A stretch of DNA of 31,790 bases. Origin: Clostridiales bacterium. Lineage in GTDB: Bacteria; Bacillota; Clostridia; Oscillospirales; Oscillospiraceae. Both the position numbers and the translations under genes were made by a program. The notes below the pieces were generated by a model. It had not been told where the DNA came from. It worked only from the letters and a program-made list of their open reading frames with translations, and did no database searches. The DNA is taken from contig DQIA01000112.1 of NCBI GenBank assembly GCA_003525905.1, positions 24,660 through 56,449 on the forward strand, given 5' to 3'. Below, in pieces: positions 8,198-14,890 of this stretch (positions are counted from its first letter, which is position 1; every line of letters begins with the position of its first letter).

Positions 8198-8380
8198 ATG
8201 CAGCTGCTGCCGATCCTCACCGCCGTTGCGGAACAGTCGATCCCGGGCCGTCCTGCCACATGGCAGGAATCCCTGCGCCTGATGGGCGCCGGCTGGGGTT
8301 CCATTTTCATTGTGATCCTCGTCATCATGCTCTGCGTCTATTTGCTCAACCGCATATTCCGCAGTAAGGATCCCAAATAA
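8198..8380 (+). CDS. Small OadG-like gamma subunit of the sodium pump
   Basis: A 60-aa protein with one membrane helix (about residues 35-53) and a short basic tail. The LMGAGWGSIFIVILVI stretch resembles the first helix of OadG/gamma subunits, which assemble the decarboxylase complex. It starts 12 bases after the beta-subunit stop. Two in-frame ATGs exist (8192 and 8198); I prefer 8198 because AAGGAGG (8184-8190) is 7 bases before it and only 1 base before the other. It is shorter than classical OadG (about 80-90 aa) and lacks the long Pro/Ala tail. Family assignment is by size, topology and position. Confidence 0.75.
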   Translation: MQLLPILTAVAEQSIPGRPATWQESLRLMGAGWGSIFIVILVIMLCVYLLNRIFRSKDPK

Positions 8381-8383
8381 AAA

Positions 8384-8414
8384 CTGCGCGGGCGCTGCCA
8401 AAAGCAGCGCCCGC
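8384..8414. terminator. Bidirectional intrinsic terminator
   Basis: Perfect 11-bp GC stem (8388-8398 with 8404-8414, loop CAAAA) between convergent genes. On the minus strand it is followed by CAGTTTTTATTT, a good U-run for the gene ending at 8430; on the plus strand the T-run (ACTTTGTGT) is weaker but follows the sodium-pump operon directly. Confidence 0.85.
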
Positions 8415-8429
8415 ACTTTGTGTCTCAGA

Positions 8430-8947
8430 TCATTTCTCTGTCTCCGCTTCAAAACGATAGCCCTCGGCGACGAGCCAGCTTTCAAGCCGGGCGCGGCAGC
8501 TTTTCTGCTCCTCCGGGGTGATCCTGCGCCTGCGGGTTCTGCTCTTGCCGCTCGTTCCGTAGGCAGCGAGGTCCTTTTCGAGCAGGAGGTGCTTTTTCCC
8601 CTCCTGCTTCGTATACGTCAGCACAGCCACCCGGTCGCCGAGGCCGCAGTAGAGCGCATACTCGCCCATTCTGATCTCGCCCGGCCAGTGCGGTATTCCA
8701 GGCTGGAACGCTTCCACTCCCGCAGCAGGAAAAAAACCTGATCGGCGTACAGGAGCGGAAACGCCCCCAGAATAAGATAGCCGAGCGAGACCGCGCAGCC
8801 AAGCAGGAAATTCAGGGCAAGGACCCACTTCGGCGTGCCCCAGTTTGCCAGCGGGATATTGAAGCCGATGGCAAAAAACAGGAACAGCGCCGGGAGAAAG
8901 ATCAGGATATTGCACAGGCCTGCGTGCCTGAGCTTCGGGAACTTCAT
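8430..8947 (-). pseudogene. Frameshifted small membrane protein gene, function unknown
   Basis: The start (ATG 8947, GAGGAGG ribosome site 10 bases upstream) opens a frame with about three hydrophobic segments in residues 10-75, then LLREWKRSSLEYRTG. Past about 8690 this frame turns into low-complexity residues and stops at 8618. A second frame, offset by one base, continues with a plausible soluble tail (MGEYALYCGLGDRVAVLTYTKQEG..., KKHLLLEKDLAAYG, then a basic segment and RLESWLVAEGYRFEAE), ending at 8430 just before a terminator. Joining them near 8685-8710 gives one protein of about 172 aa. The offset fits loss of a single base in the ancestor, or an assembly/sequencing error in a GC-rich stretch. 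I recognise no family. Confidence 0.65.
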
Positions 8948-9018
8948 ATGTGGATTCCTCCTCTGGAAAATCGCGCCGGAATATGATAGAATAAAAGAAA
9001 ATGTCGGAGGGATTCTGA

Positions 9019-10380
9019 ATGGCTCATGTTCCGAACAGTGCGGAGCAATATGAGAAAATGATCGGCACGCCGATCCCGCAGCTCGTCAGCTCGTTGGCGA
9101 TCCCGACCACCATCAGCATGCTTGTCACGGTCATTTACAACACGGCAGACACCTATTTCGTTTCGCAGATCAACAAATCGGCATCGGCTGCAGTCGGCAT
9201 GGTCTACACGCTCATGGCCATTCTGCAGGCCGTCGGCTACGGACTCGGCATGGGCGCAGGCAGCCTCATCAGCCGCAAGCTCGGCGAAAAGGACGACGAC
9301 GCGGCCGAGCGCTACGCCGTCAGCGCCTTTGTGGCCGCCATTCTCGCGGGTGCGGTCGTCGGCTGGGGCTGTCTTGCCGGGTTGAAGCCGATCCTGCGCG
9401 CGCTGAAATGCACGGACACCATGCTTCCCTATGCCGTCCCCTACGCCCGCTGGATCCTGCTCGTCGCGCCGGTCAGCTGCGCCTCGTTCGTGCTGAACAA
9501 CACGCTCCGCGCCGAGGGCGAATCGACGCTCGCCATGTGGGGGCTTGGACTGGGCGGCGTGCTGAATATCGTGCTCGATCCCCTGTTCATCTTCACGCTG
9601 GACATGGGCGCAGGCGGCGCGGCGCTGGCCACAGCCGTCAGTCAGGTCGTGAGCTTTGTGCTTCTGCTGATGTTCTTCCTGACGGGCCGTTCCATCGTCC
9701 GGCTGCGCCTGCGCATCGTAAGTCGTCATTTCTGTGATTACTGGCTTATTTTCTCGACGGGTCTCCCAACCGTCTGCCGGCAGGGCCTCGGCAGCGTGGC
9801 CTCGGCCGTGCTCAATATGCAGGCCGTCCTCTATGGCGACGCGGCCGTCTCGGCCATCACGATCGCGAACAAGCTCTATGTCTTCGTGCGCAATCTCGTC
9901 ATCGGTATCGGGCAGGGCTTCCAGCCCGTTGCAGGCTATAACTACAGCGCCAGAAAGCGCCGCCGCGCATGGCAGGCGTTCTGGTTCTCTTCCCTCGTCG
10001 GCACGGTGCTCTGCACGGTCTGCGCCATCGTCATGGCCATTTTCGCGCGGCCGATCCTGGGGTGGTTCTGCAGCGACGCGGAGGTCGTGCGCATTGGTGC
10101 GGAGACGCTGCGCTTCTCCTGCATCGTTCTGCCGCTGCTGGCCGTCTCGACGTTCGTCAATCAGCTCTATCAGTGCCTCGGCTACCGCACGGCCGCGACG
10201 TTCCTGGCAAGCTGCAGGCAGGGCATTTTCTTCCTTCCGGCCGTGCTGCTCCTGCCGCTGTGGCTGCATTGCGCCGGTGTGGAGATGAGCCAGCCCGTGG
10301 CAGACCTTCTGACCTTCGTGATCTCCATGCCGTTCCTCGCAGCATTTTACCGGCACCATATCCGCGGGCATGCAGAGTAA
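9019..10380 (+). CDS. MATE-family multidrug/cation exporter
   Basis: 453 aa with about 12 membrane helices in two homologous halves, as in MATE proteins that exchange Na+ or H+ for organic cations and drugs at the cytoplasmic membrane. Family features include the N-terminal PIPQLVSSLAIPTTISMLVTV-type first helix, YNTADTYFV (residues about 40-48), the GMGAGSLISRKLGEKD loop (about 78-93), and in the second half GIGQGFQPVAGYNYSA (about 299-314). Start ATG has GGAGG 8 bases upstream. It stands alone between a divergent broken gene and a terminator. Closest to the DinF/NorM-like Clostridia group; the substrate is unknown. Confidence 0.93.
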   Translation: MAHVPNSAEQYEKMIGTPIPQLVSSLAIPTTISMLVTVIYNTADTYFVSQINKSASAAVGMVYTLMAILQAVGYGLGMGAGSLISRKLGEKDDDAAERYAVSAFVAAILAGAVVGWGCLAGLKPILRALKCTDTMLPYAVPYARWILLVAPVSCASFVLNNTLRAEGESTLAMWGLGLGGVLNIVLDPLFIFTLDMGAGGAALATAVSQVVSFVLLLMFFLTGRSIVRLRLRIVSRHFCDYWLIFSTGLPTVCRQGLGSVASAVLNMQAVLYGDAAVSAITIANKLYVFVRNLVIGIGQGFQPVAGYNYSARKRRRAWQAFWFSSLVGTVLCTVCAIVMAIFARPILGWFCSDAEVVRIGAETLRFSCIVLPLLAVSTFVNQLYQCLGYRTAATFLASCRQGIFFLPAVLLLPLWLHCAGVEMSQPVADLLTFVISMPFLAAFYRHHIRGHAE

Positions 10381-10387
10381 ACTCAAC

Positions 10388-10422
10388 AAAAAAATTCGGG
10401 GCGAAAAGCCCCGAATTTTTTT
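10388..10422. terminator. Bidirectional terminator between MATE gene and obg
   Basis: A 14-bp stem (10389-10402 with 10408-10421; loop 10403-10407, GAAAA), with the A-run on one side and the T-run on the other, ends both converging transcripts. The remaining 140 bases to the obg stop (10423-10561) are less GC-rich; I see no gene or structured element there. Confidence 0.9.
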
Positions 10423-10561
10423 CGCGCGGTTCAAGTATAGCATATATCATGCCAGACAGCAAGCCTTTCCCTCACCGTGCCAACAACTTGCCCATGAGAC
10501 ACCAACACTGGCTTTCTCCTATTGCGTTCGCTGTACAATATGTTTGACAAACCTACAATAA

Positions 10562-11836
10562 TTATCGCTCGTACTCAAATTCAAAGTCGTAGATGCTGAC
10601 CGTGTCGCCGTCCTCGATGCCCATCTCCTCCAGGCGGTCAAACAGGCCGCTCTTGCGAAGCTGGCGGTCGAAGTACATGCGCGACTCATAGTCGGCAAAG
10701 TTGATATCGGCGATGAGCTGCTGCATCCACTTGCCGGACACGACCCACAGGTCATCCATATGCTCGATGGACAGGGCGTCGGCCTCGCCCGCCTCGGCCA
10801 GCGGTTTGACGTATTCCGGCTCATAGACCGTCACGGGCGGAAGCTCGCGCAGGCGCCCGGCAATGACGCGCATGAGCTGCTTCGTGCCCTGCGTCGTGGC
10901 TGCCGAGATCTCATAGAACGGATAGCCGCGCTCCGTGACGTAGGCACGCAGACGCTCGAGATTGTCGCTGCCCTCCGGGATGAGGTCGCACTTGTTTGCC
11001 GCGACGATCATGGGCCGCTCGGCCAGCTCCGGCGAATAATCGCGCAGCTCGGCGTTGATCTTCTCGAAGTCCTCGATCGGGTCGCGGTCCTCACTGCCGG
11101 AGACGTCGACGATGTGCACGAGCAGGCGGCAGCGGTCGATGTGCCGCAGGAAATCGTGGCCAAGGCCCGCGCCTTCGGCCGCACCCTCGATAATACCGGG
11201 GATATCGGCCATGACGAACGACACGCCCTCATCCACATAGATGACACCGAGATTCGGGTACAGCGTGGTGAAGTGGTAGTTTGCGATCTTCGGGCGGGCA
11301 TTGGACGTGACGGACAGCAGCGTGGACTTGCCGACATTCGGGAAGCCGACAAGGCCGACATCTGCCAGCAGCTTCAGTTCCAGCACGACCTCGTGCTCCT
11401 CGCCGGGAAGGCCGGCCTTGGCAAAGCGCGGCACCTGACGGGTCGGCGTGGCAAAATGCTTGTTGCCCCAGCCACCGCGGCCGCCCTTGCAGAGGATAAA
11501 GTCCGCATCGTCGGACATATCCTTGATGATCTCGTTCGTTGCGGCATCGCGCACGACCGTACCGCGCGGGACCTGAATGACAAGGTCCTCGCCGCGCTTG
11601 CCGGAGCAGCGCGCGCCCTGCCCGTCCTGACCGGGTGCCGCAGCATATTTGCGCTTGTAGCGGAAGTCCATCAGCGTGGAGAGGTTGTCGTTCACGCGCA
11701 GGACGATATTGCCGCCCTTGCCGCCGTCGCCGCCGTCCGGGCCGCCCGCGGCGACATATTTTTCGCGGTGGAAGGCAACGGCACCATTGCCGCCGTTACC
11801 GGCCTTCACCGTAATCTTGACTTTATCAATAAACAT
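10562..11836 (-). CDS. obgE: Obg-family GTPase (ObgE/CgtA)
   Basis: Essential GTPase that binds the large ribosomal subunit and affects assembly, stringent response and, in Bacillus, sporulation. 424 aa in three parts: the glycine-rich Obg fold (residues 1-158, e.g. GGNGAVAFHREKYV and GGDGGKGGN), the G domain with P-loop GFPNVGKST (about 167-175), DIPGIIEGA G3 and NKCD G4, and the C-terminal OCT domain (about 340-424) present in Firmicutes Obg. GGAGG is 6 bases before the ATG. It is the last gene of rplU-prp-rpmA-obg, separated from rpmA by a terminator, so part of its expression must come from read-through or a weak promoter I cannot see. Confidence 0.97.
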   Translation of the reverse strand: MFIDKVKITVKAGNGGNGAVAFHREKYVAAGGPDGGDGGKGGNIVLRVNDNLSTLMDFRYKRKYAAAPGQDGQGARCSGKRGEDLVIQVPRGTVVRDAATNEIIKDMSDDADFILCKGGRGGWGNKHFATPTRQVPRFAKAGLPGEEHEVVLELKLLADVGLVGFPNVGKSTLLSVTSNARPKIANYHFTTLYPNLGVIYVDEGVSFVMADIPGIIEGAAEGAGLGHDFLRHIDRCRLLVHIVDVSGSEDRDPIEDFEKINAELRDYSPELAERPMIVAANKCDLIPEGSDNLERLRAYVTERGYPFYEISAATTQGTKQLMRVIAGRLRELPPVTVYEPEYVKPLAEAGEADALSIEHMDDLWVVSGKWMQQLIADINFADYESRMYFDRQLRKSGLFDRLEEMGIEDGDTVSIYDFEFEYER

Positions 11837-11873
11837 CGCGGTCCTCCTTCCGGGCTGTGCGGATTGCTGCCAT

Positions 11874-11910
11874 AAAAAATCCCGAACATAGAGCGCCTAT
11901 GTCCGGGATT
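11874..11910 (-). terminator. Intrinsic terminator between rpmA and obg
   Basis: Minus-strand arms 11910-11897 and 11891-11878 make a 14-bp stem (one G-U) with a 5-base loop, followed by T6. It sits 13 bases after the rpmA stop and should lower obg expression relative to the ribosomal proteins. Confidence 0.88.
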
Positions 11911-11922
11911 CCGTATTGCGTC

Positions 11923-12204
11923 TTACTGTTCCGCGTAGACGGAGCACTGCTTGCGATCCTTGCCCTTGCGCTCGAACTTGACGTGGCCGTCAACCAGAGC
12001 AAACAGGGTGTCGTCGCTGCCGATACCGACATTGACGCCCGGATGGATGTGCGTGCCTCTCTGGCGAACCAGAATGTTGCCCGCGAGGACGAACTGACCG
12101 TCCGCGCGCTTCACGCCCAGTCTCTTGGACTCGGAATCACGGCCGTTCTTGGTGGAACCGCCGCCCTTCTTATGAGCGAAGAACTGAAAACCGATTTTCA
12201 GCAT
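11923..12204 (-). CDS. rpmA: 50S ribosomal protein L27
   Basis: 93 aa; the family motifs [15 protein letters not shown] and [21 protein letters not shown] are intact. The protein starts MLKIGFQFF before the Ala that is the mature N-terminus. This is the Firmicutes-type extension known to be removed by the Prp protease between FF and A. L27's mature N-terminus reaches toward the peptidyl-transferase centre, so removal is needed for function. The gene for Prp lies directly upstream (3 bases between stop and start). GGAGGTG ribosome site 6 bases before the ATG. Confidence 0.98.
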   Translation of the reverse strand: MLKIGFQFFAHKKGGGSTKNGRDSESKRLGVKRADGQFVLAGNILVRQRGTHIHPGVNVGIGSDDTLFALVDGHVKFERKGKDRKQCSVYAEQ

Positions 12205-12207
12205 TTG

Positions 12208-12531
12208 TTACACCTCCATAACTTCGATATACTCAGGATAATTGTCCCGCAGGGAGCAGACCGTCAGCAAAAAGCCGGTCAGCACGGCCTGCACGGCGTC
12301 TTCGTCGTCGCAGGCTGCGGGAAGGGTGAGGGTGATCCGGGGCTCTTCTTCCTTCACCTTCGTATTGGCATGATTGCCCAGCACGTCGTTGATTGTGCAT
12401 TCGGCAAAGGTCACGGCTGCGGAAACGGCTGCGCACACGATGTCGCTGCCCTCTTCGGCATAGCCGCTGTGCCCGGACACGGAGAATCCATGGATCCTGC
12501 CGTCGTGATTGAAGATCTCTACCTTAGTCAT
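12208..12531 (-). CDS. prp: Ribosomal-processing cysteine protease Prp
   Basis: 107 aa, family PF04327 (YsxB). Known in Staphylococcus and others to cut the N-terminal extension from L27. The catalytic pair is visible: His in SGHSGYAEEG (about residues 19-28) and Cys in SDIVCAAVSA (about 29-38). Its ATG shares one base with the rplU stop (TAATG), and rpmA follows after 3 bases, the conserved L21-Prp-L27 order. Confidence 0.96.
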   Translation of the reverse strand: MTKVEIFNHDGRIHGFSVSGHSGYAEEGSDIVCAAVSAAVTFAECTINDVLGNHANTKVKEEEPRITLTLPAACDDEDAVQAVLTGFLLTVCSLRDNYPEYIEVMEV

Positions 12532-12842
12532 TACACGGAGATCTTTTCGATCTGCACCTTGGTGTACGGCTGTCTGTGGCCGCGGATGGACTTGGAGTCC
12601 TTCTTCGGGCGATACTTGAAGACGACGACCTTCTTGGCCTTGCCGTTCTTCAGCACCTTGGCTTCGACAGAAGCGCCTGCCACCACGGGAGCACCGAACT
12701 TGGAGTTCTCGCCGTCCACGACTGCCAGGACCTGATCGAAGGTTACGGTTGCGTCAGCCTCAGCATTGAGCTTCTCGACGTAGATCACGTCGCCCTCCTT
12801 GACGCTGTACTGCTTGCCACCGGTAACGATAACTGCCTGCAT
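12531..12842 (-). CDS. rplU: 50S ribosomal protein L21
   Basis: 103 aa from the ATG at 12842, the usual L21 length, beginning [22 protein letters not shown] four codons upstream (12854) is in frame, but it sits almost on top of the AGGTAGG ribosome site, whereas the ATG is 11 bases after it. The C-terminal [19 protein letters not shown] block binds 23S rRNA. First gene of the L21-Prp-L27-Obg operon, behind a strong promoter and a leader. Confidence 0.97.
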   Translation of the reverse strand: MQAVIVTGGKQYSVKEGDVIYVEKLNAEADATVTFDQVLAVVDGENSKFGAPVVAGASVEAKVLKNGKAKKVVVFKYRPKKDSKSIRGHRQPYTKVQIEKISV

Positions 12843-12922
12843 GTTTGTTTGCACCTACCTTTTTGTAGTCTCGCTCTGGAGGCGTGAGGGCATACCTCAA
12901 GCTTGTACCTCTTCGATGCGGC
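12843..12922 (-). promoter_or_regulatory. rplU 5' leader, candidate L21 autoregulatory leader
   Basis: From the predicted transcription start near 12922 to the rplU ATG there are about 80 bases of leader, GC-rich and with pairing potential (for example AGGTA...TGCCCTCACGCCT segments). Firmicutes rplU operons are known to carry an L21-binding leader. Location and length fit that role, but I cannot confirm the consensus fold by eye. Confidence 0.4.
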
Positions 12923-12928
12923 CTGTTT

Positions 12929-12957
12929 ATCATACCATCCCGGCAGGAAAATGTCAA
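12929..12957 (-). promoter_or_regulatory. Strong sigma-A promoter of the rplU operon
   Basis: Minus-strand consensus TTGACA (12957-12952), exactly 17 bases, then TATGAT (12934-12929). As expected for a ribosomal-protein operon. Its -35 lies 7 bases from the -35 of the divergent apbE promoter. Confidence 0.9.
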
Positions 12958-12964
12958 ATACTAT

Positions 12965-12993
12965 TTGAGAAAATTTCTCTTTTTTGATATAAT
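12965..12993 (+). promoter_or_regulatory. Sigma-A promoter of apbE
   Basis: TTGAGA (12965-12970), 17 bases, perfect TATAAT (12988-12993). Transcription would start about 20 bases before the TTG start codon at 13019. Back to back with the rplU promoter. Confidence 0.85.
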
Positions 12994-13018
12994 GATCCCT
13001 GAAAATGAGGTGATCCCC

Positions 13019-14011
13019 TTGAAAAAATGGTTCGCTGCCGTACTTCTGGCAGCATTGGTCCTGACGGGCTGCGGCCCAAAGCAGCCGGAGGCGCATGAGG
13101 CACAGCTTTTTGCCATGGACACGCTGATGAGCCTGCGCATCTGGGGCGATGAGGCCCTTGTCACGCAGACGGAGGACACGCTCCGTTCGCTCGAAGCCCT
13201 GCTTTCCGCCACGGCAGAGGACAGCGACATCGCCCGCCTGAACCGGGACGGCACGGCGGAGCTGCAGCCGCAGACCGCAGACCTCCTGCAGCAGGCGCTG
13301 GATTGCGCCGCGCGCACGGGCGGAGCCTTTGACCCGACAGTCTATCCCCTTGTCTGCCTCTGGGGCTTCCCCTCCGGGAAATATCATGTCCCGACGGAGG
13401 CCGAGCTGACCGGAGCGCTCGCGCACACCGGCCCGCAGCATCTGCAGCTGGACGGCGCGGCGGCCGCCCTCGATGCGGGCTGCAGCGTTGACCTCGGCGG
13501 CATCGCCAAGGGATATGCGGCAGAGCAGTGCGCGCATCAGCTGGAGGAGACCGGGGCGCAGGCCGCCATGCTCTCGCTCGGCGGCAATGTGCAGACCGTC
13601 GGCAGCAAGCCGGACGGCACGGCATGGCAGGTCGGCATTGCCGACCCGAACGACCCGTCGAGCGCGATTGCCGTCGTGCGCTTTACCGGCTCGAAGGCCC
13701 TTGTGACCTCGGGCGACTATCAGCGCTATTTTGAGCAGGACGGCGTCCGCTACCATCACATTCTCGACCCGCAGACCGGCAGGCCGGTGCAGAACGGCCT
13801 GCGCTCCGTGACGATCCTCGCGGACAGCGGCACGCTGGCAGACGGGCTTTCTACGGCCCTGTTCGTCATGGGGCTGGAGCGGGCAACGGAATTCTGGCGT
13901 GCTTCGTCCGATTTTGAGGCCGTTTTCATCACGGAGGACGGCACGATCTGCGCCACGGAAGGCGCGGCCGCCCTGCTGACGGACTGCACGTTTACGGAGC
14001 TGACGCGATGA
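13019..14011 (+). CDS. apbE: FAD:protein FMN transferase (ApbE), lipoprotein
   Basis: ApbE covalently attaches FMN to Thr/Ser of extracytoplasmic flavoproteins such as Rnf/Nqr subunits and FMN-binding-domain proteins, using FAD and Mg2+. 330 aa from TTG 13019, which has GAGGTGATC ideally spaced and gives a lipoprotein signal (MKKWFAAVLLAALVLTGC, lipobox LTGC). Family features are the AMDTLMSLRIWG start, GGAFDPTVYPL near residue 100, DLGGIAKGYA near residue 160, GGNVQTVG near residue 190, and the HHILDPQTGRP and ADGLSTALFVMG blocks. Overlaps the next gene by four bases (ATGA). No flavinylation target is adjacent except possibly the partner below. Confidence 0.96.
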   Translation: MKKWFAAVLLAALVLTGCGPKQPEAHEAQLFAMDTLMSLRIWGDEALVTQTEDTLRSLEALLSATAEDSDIARLNRDGTAELQPQTADLLQQALDCAARTGGAFDPTVYPLVCLWGFPSGKYHVPTEAELTGALAHTGPQHLQLDGAAAALDAGCSVDLGGIAKGYAAEQCAHQLEETGAQAAMLSLGGNVQTVGSKPDGTAWQVGIADPNDPSSAIAVVRFTGSKALVTSGDYQRYFEQDGVRYHHILDPQTGRPVQNGLRSVTILADSGTLADGLSTALFVMGLERATEFWRASSDFEAVFITEDGTICATEGAAALLTDCTFTELTR

Positions 14012-14361
14012 AGACAAGATTCTGGATCCTGCTGTTTCTGTCCATCGCCGTGGTCTGCGCCGGGCTGTCCATATGGCTGCTCGGCGGCAAGGCCGAGACA
14101 ACGGCGGAGGTCTATTCGGACGGGAAGCTCGTGCAGACGATCGATCTTGCCGTCGACGGCGAATACCGCATCGAGTCCGGCGGCGGCTGGAATGTTCTGA
14201 CCGTCTCCGGCGGGAAGATCGCCGTCACATCGGCCTCCTGTCCCACGCAGGACTGCGTGCATCACGCCGCAGCGGACCACGGCGCGCCCATCGTCTGCCT
14301 GCCGAACCGGCTTGTCGTGCAGTTCAGCACGCCGTCTGAGCTGGATGCCCTGCTCGGCTAG
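14008..14361 (+). CDS. NusG domain II-containing extracytoplasmic protein
   Basis: 117 aa: one N-terminal membrane helix (residues 6-25), then a small beta-rich domain with CPTQDCVHH (about residues 77-85), a motif typical of the NusG_II (DUF1312) proteins. In many Firmicutes these sit next to apbE or Rnf genes. The Cys pair and histidines suggest redox or cofactor-handling chemistry outside the cell, but the function is not established. Translationally coupled to apbE. Its TAG stop shares the four bases CTAG with the stop of the convergent CBS gene. Confidence 0.85.
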   Translation: MKTRFWILLFLSIAVVCAGLSIWLLGGKAETTAEVYSDGKLVQTIDLAVDGEYRIESGGGWNVLTVSGGKIAVTSASCPTQDCVHHAAADHGAPIVCLPNRLVVQFSTPSELDALLG

Positions 14362-14786
14362 ACCCGGCGGATATTCTGCGAAATTTCCTGCAGGACCTCC
14401 CCTGCCTCCATCGTGTAGTCCGGCCGCACAGCGACATCGCCCAGCGACACCATGCCGACAAGCCGCCCGCGCTCCTGCACCGGCAGCCGCCGCACCTGCT
14501 CGCGCGCCATCAGCTTTGCCGCCTCGCCGATGCTCTTTTCCGGCTCCGCTGCCAGAATGCGCCGCGTCATGATCTCCGCAACGCGTGTGCGCTCGGGGTC
14601 GTCCCCTGCCGCCACGCAGCGCACGACGATATCCCGGTCCGTCACCATGCCGCGCAGCCGCCCGTCCCGGCTGCACACCGGCAGCGCGCCGATGTTGTGC
14701 TGCGACAGGAGCCGCGCCGCCACGGCGACAGTCTCCTCCGGCGAAATGGCAATGATCCGGCGGCTCATGACCTCTTTGACCTGCAT
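14358..14786 (-). CDS. CBS-domain-pair protein
   Basis: 142 aa made of two CBS domains (about residues 7-62 and 72-128), with nothing else attached. Each has the typical DRDIVVRCVA or VSLGDVAVRP end. Such stand-alone pairs bind adenosine nucleotides (AMP, ATP, SAM) and act as energy or ligand sensors; the partner is unknown. Strong ribosome site GGAGGGG 7 bases before the ATG. It lies just downstream of the terminator of the nfn operon. The stop overlaps the convergent neighbour's stop completely (CTAG). Confidence 0.9.
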   Translation of the reverse strand: MQVKEVMSRRIIAISPEETVAVAARLLSQHNIGALPVCSRDGRLRGMVTDRDIVVRCVAAGDDPERTRVAEIMTRRILAAEPEKSIGEAAKLMAREQVRRLPVQERGRLVGMVSLGDVAVRPDYTMEAGEVLQEISQNIRRV

Positions 14787-14803
14787 TGCAGTCCCCTCCC
14801 TGA

Positions 14804-14841
14804 TAAAAACCGCCTGCCCCGACGATGCCGGGACAGGCGGT
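14804..14841 (-). terminator. Intrinsic terminator after nfnB
   Basis: Minus-strand arms 14841-14829 and 14821-14809 form a 13-bp GC stem (one G-U), a 7-base loop, followed by T5. It ends the nfnA-nfnB transcript before the CBS gene. The 49 bases from 14842 to the nfnB stop hold a TATAAT (14879-14874), but without a convincing -35. Confidence 0.85.
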
Positions 14842-14890
14842 CGTTTCTTTTAGTATGGGAACGCGGCAGGCAAATTATACCGGTTTTGTC

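Noticed and set aside
7043..8485. 480-codon minus-strand open frame opposite the sodium-pump gene
   Set aside because: Shadow rich in Asp/Arg/His/Gln; beta-subunit motifs on the plus strand are decisive.
8944..10443. 499-codon minus-strand open frame opposite the MATE gene
   Set aside because: Shadow; it also starts inside the terminator region and lacks a ribosome site.
10423..10561. Less GC-rich gap between MATE and obg as an RNA gene
   Set aside because: No tRNA-like or strong hairpin structure, no promoter with both boxes.
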